Source: Isoetes taiwanensis (taxonomy: Eukaryota; Streptophyta; Lycopodiopsida; Isoetales; Isoetaceae). From it: a stretch of 64,000 bases of DNA. The notes below the pieces were generated by a model, which was given only the letters and a program-made list of their open reading frames with translations, was not told the origin of the DNA and searched no databases. Made by a program: the position numbers and the translations under genes. Every line of letters starts with the position of its first letter. Positions within the stretch are counted from its first letter, which is position 1. The DNA lies in contig JAJEKV010000212.1 in NCBI GenBank assembly GCA_021234155.1, forward strand, positions 498,001 through 562,000, written 5' to 3'. Shown here piece by piece: positions 57,201-64,000 of this stretch.

Positions 57201-59050
57201 GGATAAGGGCTACTCCTCCAATATGCAAATTATGTTATCCAGTGATGACTTTAAGGTGTGAAACTTCGTAAAGTTGCTATATTTTGCCATTTTCTAAAAT
57301 CTGGATTCGATGGTTTACTAGGATGCGTACGCTAAAGAACTTCATAAAATCGCCAAAATTTGATAATATTGCATCCCAATTATAGTAAATTCGCCAAATT
57401 AATGGATATTTTACAGTAAAAACCTCAATTTTATAGTAAAACATCCAATTCTACTAAATTCATTTCTATAAAAATGTTGGAAAAATAGGAAACATTCGCC
57501 ACTATTTCTATAGTTTAGAAGCAGCTAGAGGATGATAAAGTCATCACTGATGTTATCTTGAATAAAGCCCTGATGTTTTGTATCCATAATATATGGATTC
57601 TTGCTCCTGGCTTTATTTTAAGACAATATTGCTTTTGAAGTGATGCCTTTGCAATGAGAATGTGTTCCTCTATTGTAACTATCTTATCTACATCATTAGA
57701 CTTTGTAGACATAATGAGACATCTTAGATATATTGTCTAAGCCTGTGTTTTGAACAAGAGACATCTTGATTGTATTGTCTTTGTGTTTTGAACAAGCTTT
57801 TAACACGTTTGACATAAAAATGTCTTCTGTTCTGTTCTGTTTATCTGTTCTTCCTCTGTTTATCTGTTCTTTGGCCGAAGCTCCAGGCCAAAGCTCCAGC
57901 TGCTGCGGCTAATGCTTTGAGGGCCTCTGATGTTGTTTAACTTTGTGCGGTTGTTCTATACATGACCTAAAACTTACTCACACATCAAAATGGAGCCAAA
58001 AGATGGATCTGTGATACATGACGGTTAGGATTTGTGTGCAAAGTTTTTTGTTACCGCGGCGCCGCTGTATTGGATTGAAGGCCGGCGCTAGGCACCATAG
58101 TTGGGAGCAGGAAACGACAAGGCATGTAAGTAAGAGAAAATCCTTAATGTCGAAGGAAACAAGGCATGTAACTAAGAGAAAATCCTTAATATCGATGTGT
58201 CTGACCCTACTCTCTTCTGATTGATAATTATAAGTGGGAGCTAAGTTCGAATATGGCAGAGCTTTTGTATATTGACATCCTTTAATGCCTTTTTGAGCCA
58301 ATAGAATTCTTAGACTAGCCAGGAGCCTTCTGGTTGTTACTTGATGTACCCTGTATACAAGGGATATCAGTGTGATTGTTTGTGTGAAGCTGTAATGGGG
58401 AGACTGAAAGGTCCAAATTGCATCTAATGCATAAGCCTTAGTACACCAAATTTGCATACATTTGCAGACTCATATTCAAACCGTGTCAAGCATGCATCAT
58501 TTTTCCAAACATTGTTTTCATTTAGATTATCGTTCTCGTCGTTAACATTTTGTTTCAACAGAGGTCATCGTTAACATTTTGTTTCAGCAGAGGTCAAATT
58601 TGATCTACCACGTTTGAAACATTTCCATACATTGAGCAGAGCAAATAATCGTGTTGGACAATATTGCATGACAGACCATCTCCATGATGCATATCATGAT
58701 TTTGTTCTTACCATATGGAAAGCTATTGGGTTAATGGGTTCATGTTTTATTCATATGCATGTTGAATAACCATTTTGCATAGATATATTGGCAACTACAG
58801 AGGTTAGAATTCCCCATGCTCAAACACAGTTCAATTTTTGTATGTTCGGAACTTAGATTCTTTTGATTTAATGCAAGTCGTTATGATCAGTATTCTTCTA
58901 TCATGCAGGCACTGAACACAAGGCAACAAAATGCAGGTTCAAATTTTGCATGTTCTAGCATGTATAGATGAGTTGGGGAAGAGAAACGTTCGCGGCGGCC
59001 TTGGCCGCCGCGATAAGTTTCTTGTATTAGACAATACATTTGATAAAGAA
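54251..59050. other. Intergenic region with short duplications
   Basis: No convincing gene. Short direct duplications are visible. A ~45-bp word is doubled at about 58118-58192 (GGCATGTAA(G/C)TAAGAGAAA). A 28-bp word is doubled at about 58537-58597 (CGTTAACATTTTGTTTCA). A doubled word lies at 57718-57800 (TTTTGAACAAG). The frames at 54725-55072 and 55283-55507 are not recognised. Confidence 0.4.
54622..54668 (-). pseudogene. Relic of the receptor-kinase 3' end
   Basis: AAGAAGCTT(T)TACCTAATTAAA and TGCTAGTGTATCCA closely match 59048-59080, the stop-codon region of the receptor kinase (AAGAAGCTTCTACCTAATTAAA and TGTTAGTGTCTCCA). This suggests that an older tandem copy of the kinase gene once lay here. 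Confidence 0.45.
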
Positions 59051-59054
59051 GCTT

Positions 59055-61592
59055 CTACCTAATTAAACTGTTAGTGTCTCCAGAAAGCCCGGGGTGATTC
59101 ACGTATGACATGGATACACTCTCCATGTTATAATGGGATATTGTAAAAGTACTAGAATCCTTGGAGGTACTGAGGCTCACAATAGATTGAGTGTGAATTG
59201 GAAAATGGAAAGAGAGAGGTGGCTCTTCAACCTCCCTTAGACCCTCTAGGATCTGCACCACCTCCTCCATTGATGGCCTTAGAGTAGCAATATCTTGTAT
59301 ACACCATAACGCCACATGGATGAATCTCGTCCCTTGTTTGACAGGCACATAAACTCTAATTTCAGGGTCAATGATCTCCATGGTTCTACCCTGCTTGACT
59401 TCTTCCACAGCCCAAGCAGGAAAATACCATTCTAAATTTGTGCGTTCTTTTGACATGTCTAGATTTCTTCTCCCCCCCAACAATTCTAGCAAGACCATGC
59501 CAAAGCCGTATACATCGCATTTCTTTGTAGCAAGAGAGTGCATGATCCATTCTGGAGCCATGTAACCAGATGTCCCCCTAACACATGTCACTACTCCACT
59601 GGTATCCCTCTCAACTTGCTTAGCCAATCCAAAGTCCGCAACTTTTGGGACAAAGTTTTCATCCAAAAGTATGTTTTGGGGCTTCACATCTAAATGAAAG
59701 ATAGGAGGTTCACATCCCTCATGTAAATATGACAACCCTCTAGCTGTGCCTATGGCTATCTCCATCCTATCTTTCCAGGTCAAGGTCTTCCCCTCATTGC
59801 CAAATAACCAATGATCGAGTGATCCATTTGGCATGAAATCATACACCAACATTTGCTCATTATTTTCTATGCAAAAGCCGCATAACCTGACGATATTAAC
59901 ATGGCCTATGTTGGCCATGGTTGCAACTTCGGCCACAAATTGCTTTGCCCCCTGTGTTGTGCCCTCTAATCTCTTCACTGCTACTTTTTTTCCATTTTTC
60001 AACATGCCTTCGTATACAGATCCAAATCCTCCAACTCCAAGCTTCTTGCTATAGCCCTCTGTTGCAGCTTCCATTTCCTGACATGTAAACCTTGGAGGCA
60101 GCCCTTCAATGCCTGCTAAGGATTTGTTAATCTCTTTATTAACCACATTAATGGGTTTTCTTCTCAGAAGCTTTATCACAGCTACAACCATGCAAACAAT
60201 CACAAAAGCAGCTACTATCAGCCCTATAACTGCAGCCTTCGTTGTCTTTGTGTTTGATGGTAGGGCACCTGATGCTGGATTAGTATTTCTAAATCTAAGA
60301 AAAATCTCTGTTTCATTGTCTGGTACAAAGCTAGCTACTATAGTATCATTCAGAATGAAGCATCCCTTCTTGGAGGTATAGGAGTAGGCTTTGCAGCTAG
60401 GACAGTTATCGAGGCAAGCTTCTTTACAAGCCTCTGCATTCTTGGTCCCATGCATACTTATGTTGCTGAAATACCTTGCTTGTATTCTAACAAAATGGTT
60501 ATTTCTAGCTGTATTCTGGTTGCAATGAGTTTCGTCTGTCACAGCAAGGGAGTTGCACTTATTCTTTGTAGATGTGAGGCTGGCATTCTTGACAGTGCCA
60601 TTCTCAGCTATGAGACACTGGCACTGTCCATTTCCACTACATAACCCATATGGACCACATGCAAACGGAAGCTGGCATGGATTTTTGAAGTACTGTGTAG
60701 TTGTCCAGATACCAGCTAGAAGAGTGTGAGATACTAGATTACCGTCATTGTCTAACCTTAAGAAATTGAGCGCCGCGCTTTGAGAAGATTCAAATGTGGC
60801 GATCTGCGTGGAGCTGCACTCTGATGATGATATCTGCAAACTTGGATACTTATATGTAACTGTAGTATTTGAAGAAACACAAGAAGGAAATGTGTAATAA
60901 GACTGACTGCTGGAGCTGGAGACATTGAAATACAGAACAAACCTGCCTGTTTCAACTGTTGCAGAAAAAGAGCCCGTTGCTGCACTGGACAGATTTTTTC
61001 TGCTGTACAGCTTGGAAGAACCTATGAGGCTTTGCCCTGGCAATAAGACATCAGTAGGGTGATCAAAAGTCTGCCATATTACAGCCCCTAGTGTTGAGTT
61101 ATCATACAAAACCCAGTTGCCAGAATCCTGGAGCTCTGCACTGCCTAATGACGTTGGACTTGCCCAATTAGTGTTCTGGTCATCGTATAGATGATAACTG
61201 TTATAGCTTCTCGAAAATCTGAAAACATAGCTTGAAGGGCATGGAGCATTTCTGTTGGCAATCCATACCGGAACACCTTCTCCAGTTACATTGCAGCCCA
61301 TCACAACCGTGAGGTAGTAATCTTTTGGATTATTGTCGAACACATACATGGCCAAGCAGAACCTGCCATTGTCACTGGAGATCATGGTGTGATTCTGATA
61401 ATCTAGAAAGAGGGGTTTGTATGTCCCTTCAGATCCACAAATGGGTAGAATTGGAGGCCAAGTGTTATTGGCGATCCACCCTGGTTTAAACTCATATCTT
61501 TTGGCCCATACATGAGATTTGTGAGCTCCAAAGGACAAGGTGAGCAGTAGCATTTGACTAAAAATAACATATATTTCTGAACGAAGGAACAT
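59055..61592 (-). CDS. G-type lectin S-receptor-like Ser/Thr kinase (SD2-5-like), intact, intronless, 845 aa
   Basis: A plasma-membrane receptor kinase of the S-domain class, which senses extracellular ligands (in this family often in defence or self-recognition) and signals through a cytoplasmic kinase. Residues 1-30 are a signal peptide (hydrophobic MLLLTLSFGA, end near HVWA). 55-190 is a B-type mannose-binding lectin domain (WIANRNAPCP, LQDSGNWVLYD, VIWQTFDHPTDVLLPGQ). 306-326 is an EGF-like Cys cluster (CQLPFACGPYGLCSGNGQCQC). 385-415 is a PAN/apple-type Cys cluster. 453-476 is one transmembrane helix. 515-790 is the kinase: glycine loop GVGGFGSVYEG, VAVK Lys540, HLDVKPQN at 633-640, DFG at 653-655 and APE at 679-681. 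HLD instead of HRD marks a non-RD kinase, common in immune receptors. Met at 61592 directly precedes the signal peptide and fits the paralogue. The gene is head-to-head with the paralogue at 62488. Confidence 0.95.
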   Translation of the reverse strand: MFLRSEIYVIFSQMLLLTLSFGAHKSHVWAKRYEFKPGWIANNTWPPILPICGSEGTYKPLFLDYQNHTMISSDNGRFCLAMYVFDNNPKDYYLTVVMGCNVTGEGVPVWIANRNAPCPSSYVFRFSRSYNSYHLYDDQNTNWASPTSLGSAELQDSGNWVLYDNSTLGAVIWQTFDHPTDVLLPGQSLIGSSKLYSRKNLSSAATGSFSATVETGRFVLYFNVSSSSSQSYYTFPSCVSSNTTVTYKYPSLQISSSECSSTQIATFESSQSAALNFLRLDNDGNLVSHTLLAGIWTTTQYFKNPCQLPFACGPYGLCSGNGQCQCLIAENGTVKNASLTSTKNKCNSLAVTDETHCNQNTARNNHFVRIQARYFSNISMHGTKNAEACKEACLDNCPSCKAYSYTSKKGCFILNDTIVASFVPDNETEIFLRFRNTNPASGALPSNTKTTKAAVIGLIVAAFVIVCMVVAVIKLLRRKPINVVNKEINKSLAGIEGLPPRFTCQEMEAATEGYSKKLGVGGFGSVYEGMLKNGKKVAVKRLEGTTQGAKQFVAEVATMANIGHVNIVRLCGFCIENNEQMLVYDFMPNGSLDHWLFGNEGKTLTWKDRMEIAIGTARGLSYLHEGCEPPIFHLDVKPQNILLDENFVPKVADFGLAKQVERDTSGVVTCVRGTSGYMAPEWIMHSLATKKCDVYGFGMVLLELLGGRRNLDMSKERTNLEWYFPAWAVEEVKQGRTMEIIDPEIRVYVPVKQGTRFIHVALWCIQDIATLRPSMEEVVQILEGLREVEEPPLSFHFPIHTQSIVSLSTSKDSSTFTISHYNMESVSMSYVNHPGLSGDTNSLIR

Positions 61593-62487
61593 ATTTGGAA
61601 CAGGAAGCGGAGACTATCACAGCCTTGTTTAGCAGAAGAGCCTGAGAAAATGTATTTATGTGCACATTTTCGATTCCATGGTTAATTTGTTGATGGATGA
61701 TCTGGATGAATGTCGTGGATCTCTTACAGGGCAATTAACATGAATAGATCTCTTTGTTTGATATAATTGTAAATGACTCAGTCTTCTCCCTCTTGGCATT
61801 AGGTTGGAAGTGTATTTCCCATTTATGTGCAAATTGTCAGTGCAAATGCAGAGGCATTGCATAATGTTTTTACGGGAATCCTAAAAATGTTGCCATCCAG
61901 TTGTCATCGTGCTCGGTTGGCGAAATTTAATGCTTGCCCTTGAAAGTCGAGCAATTGAACTTGGTCAAGAAACGGAACAGAAATCTTTGATCTAAAGAAC
62001 ACTAAAAACCAGTTTAAGGGTCTTGTGCAGTCATGACATGAACCTACAACTTAGTCTTGACATGAACCTACAACGTAACTACAACTTGACATTATCTTGA
62101 CCTACAACTCATCTTGACCCGGGTCTTTACCATTATAACTTCAATACTTCATGTCACCTCTGAAAGGACATTCAGCAAATGATGCATTCATAAAAAACAA
62201 AACTGTTTGGCAAAAAGTGTCAATCCCCACAAATGAATTTGCAAAAATCTAGCCATCATCAATAGCGCATTTAGACATTTGTGAGAAGATATGATACGGC
62301 AATGACTTTTGTTAGACAAGGTTAATATGTAAAGTGAAATGTTTTGGTGGAGACATTTGATCCCAAGACCAATGACTGGCATGGATGGATGAAAATAAGG
62401 TGACTTGAGTGGACTTGATTTTAATGCTATCCTTAGACTGCTGGAGGCATTAAATTGACGGCTTTTCGAGCTTGAAGCAATCCTTGT
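61593..62487. promoter_or_regulatory. Shared intergenic region of the divergent receptor-kinase pair
   Basis: 895 bp separate the two start codons and must contain both 5' regions. A short word (CTTGACATGAACCTACAAC and variants) is repeated around 62027-62110. No TATA box was assigned with confidence. Confidence 0.5.
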
Positions 62488-63999
62488 ATGTTTATAGATA
62501 GAGCTATGTGGTTCTCAAGGCTTGGTTGGCTTATTATCCTCTTCTGGCTGCCTGATGTATGGGCCAAAAGGTATGAGTTGAAACCAGGGTGGAACACCAA
62601 TAACACTTGGCCTCCAAATCTACCCATTTCTGGATCTGAAGGGACATACAAACCCCTCTTTCTAGATTATCAGAATCACACCATGATCTCCAGTGACAAT
62701 GGCAGGTTCTGTTTGGCCATGTATGTGTTCGACAATAATCCAAAAGATTACTACCTCACTGTTGTGATGGGCTGCAATGTAACTGGAGCAGGTGTTCCTG
62801 TATGGATTGCCAACAGAAATTCTCCATGCCCTTCAAGCTATGTTTTCAGATTTTCGAGAAGCTATAACAGTTATCATCTATACGATGACCAAAGCACTAA
62901 TTGGGCAAGTCCAAAGTCATTAGGCAGTGCAGAGCTCCAGGATTCTGGCAACTGGGTTTTGTATGATAACTCAACACTAGGGGCTGTAATATGGCAGACT
63001 TTTGATCACCCTACTGATGTCTTATTGCCGGGCCAAAATCTTACAGAATTCTTGATGCTGTGTAGCAGAGCAAATTCTTCTACAGGCTATACTGGGTCTT
63101 TTTCTGCATCTGTTGAACAAAACAGGTTTGTTCTCTACCTTAACATTTCCAATAATCCTCAGCCTTACTACAGGTCTCCTTCTTCCTCCTGTCCCTCTTC
63201 AGATGCATATGCTGTAGTGGTATACAAAGACCATAGCCTTGAGTTGTCATATGATACTTGCAGCCCTGTAGGGATTAAAAAATTTAATCTGCCCGAGGGA
63301 ACTGCATCAAATGGCATGAGTTTCCTTAGGCTAGAAGAAAATGGTGATCTTGTTTCATATACCTTTGACTCCAGTGTGTGGAAATCAGCCAAGTTTTTTG
63401 ATAATAAATGCGATCTTCCTACTAGCTGTGATACATATGGATTTTGTAGGGAAGAAAAATGCCAGTGCCTTTCTACCAAGAATGTGACTGTAAGTGTAGA
63501 GGACAATAGTCTCAGAGCTTCAAGTTCAGAAAAGTGTAATGATATTGAAGTGGAGAAAGCTCCTTGCAACCAGAATTTGGAAAGAAATAATCACTTTGTC
63601 CAGCTTGAGGATTACACATACTTTTCCACAGACTACATTGATGGCATTAAAGGAATGTCAGAACGGAGCTGCAAAGAGTCTTGCCTGTCAAACTGTTCTT
63701 GCAGTGCTTTTGTGTATGGAAATAAGGAATGCTTTCTAATTGACCAAGTCCTTGGAAGCTTTAGGTCTTCTGCAAAAATGCAGAGCTATCTTAAATTTCG
63801 TAACGAGGACATTGTCTCAGGCCAGTTGGAAGTGCATAGCAATGAAAGTTATGTAAGGGGGCTTATTGCTGGTGTAGTGCTCTGCATTGTAGTTATTATT
63901 TGCCTTGCACTCGTTATCGTCAAATTAGTTCGAAATAATAAGCTTCAACATCCCAGGCTGTTGTTCCAGTCTGTTGCAAGCTGGAAATTCACTAACTAG
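62488..63999 (+). CDS. G-type lectin receptor-like protein, paralogue of 59055-61592; kinase domain absent from this frame
   Basis: 503 aa. The signal peptide is at 1-26 (LGWLIILFWLPDVWA), followed by a B-lectin domain almost identical to that of the neighbour up to LLPGQ. It has an EGF-like cluster (CDLPTSCDTYGFCREEKCQC), a PAN cluster (CKESCLSNCSCSAFVYGNKECF) and a transmembrane helix at about 456-478 (IAGVVLCIVVIICLALVIV). After KLVRNN the sequence diverges to a short tail and a stop at 63997-63999, one base before the window ends. It may be a true receptor-like protein without a kinase, a truncated gene, or a gene whose kinase is encoded in a downstream exon. The window cannot decide. The upstream Met (62488) was chosen. 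A second Met at 62506 would also give a good signal peptide. Confidence 0.85.
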   Translation: MFIDRAMWFSRLGWLIILFWLPDVWAKRYELKPGWNTNNTWPPNLPISGSEGTYKPLFLDYQNHTMISSDNGRFCLAMYVFDNNPKDYYLTVVMGCNVTGAGVPVWIANRNSPCPSSYVFRFSRSYNSYHLYDDQSTNWASPKSLGSAELQDSGNWVLYDNSTLGAVIWQTFDHPTDVLLPGQNLTEFLMLCSRANSSTGYTGSFSASVEQNRFVLYLNISNNPQPYYRSPSSSCPSSDAYAVVVYKDHSLELSYDTCSPVGIKKFNLPEGTASNGMSFLRLEENGDLVSYTFDSSVWKSAKFFDNKCDLPTSCDTYGFCREEKCQCLSTKNVTVSVEDNSLRASSSEKCNDIEVEKAPCNQNLERNNHFVQLEDYTYFSTDYIDGIKGMSERSCKESCLSNCSCSAFVYGNKECFLIDQVLGSFRSSAKMQSYLKFRNEDIVSGQLEVHSNESYVRGLIAGVVLCIVVIICLALVIVKLVRNNKLQHPRLLFQSVASWKFTN

Positions 64000-64000
64000 A

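Noticed and set aside
56959-57261. 100-aa ORF as a small gene
   Set aside because: No motif, AT-rich surroundings and no supporting context. Likely a chance frame.

Overview
The window is nuclear DNA of a land plant. The evidence is spliced GT-AG introns, two G-type lectin receptor-like kinases, a Ty3/gypsy chromovirus with a C-terminal chromodomain, an L1-type LINE and several nested DNA transposons. I suspect a fern or another TE-rich early vascular plant, but that is inference. About 75% of the window is mobile DNA. The only intact host-type genes are two divergent receptor-kinase genes at the right end (59.0-64.0 kb). Layout: 1-1.9 kb, no clear gene. 1.95-10.85 kb, a decayed DNA element ('element A') sitting in or beside LINE sequence that resumes at 10.85-12.3 kb. 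12.8-13.7 kb, an ORF ending in a divergent histone H3 fold. 13.9-14.4 kb, a 76-bp repeat in three copies. 14.5-18.5 kb, an unrecognised multi-exon coding region carrying a palindrome-rich foldback element (16.9-18.5 kb). 18.595-27.362 kb, a complete Mutator-like element ('element B') with terminal inverted repeats and a 9-bp target duplication. 27.5-48.58 kb, a 5'-truncated gypsy element interrupted by two copies of one retroposon family, a 9.7-kb CACTA-like element, and inside that a reverse-oriented solo LTR of a closely related gypsy. 48.6-59.0 kb, degenerate sequence with one clear MITE. 59.0-64.0 kb, the receptor kinases. The most interesting result is that elements A and B share one architecture with different transposases. 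Each has a transposase-like gene on the minus strand in its left half and, divergently, a gene on the plus strand that joins a ParB-like domain to a permuted N6-adenine/N4-cytosine-type DNA methyltransferase domain. In A the transposase-like gene is of the family I know as DUF7869. In B it is a MULE D-D-E protein with a SWIM finger. The divergent intergenic region of each holds 16-bp palindromes: many GGTATAAATTTATACC units at about 32-bp spacing in A, and four units of the form AAACG-N4-CGTTT in B. Bacteria commonly join ParB-like and methylase domains in one protein. Their pairing with transposases and palindrome arrays in two plant transposons looks like a recurring mobile methyltransferase cassette and is worth a dedicated search. 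Neither copy looks active: A is full of frameshifts, and B has DLPT where the catalytic DPPY motif should be.
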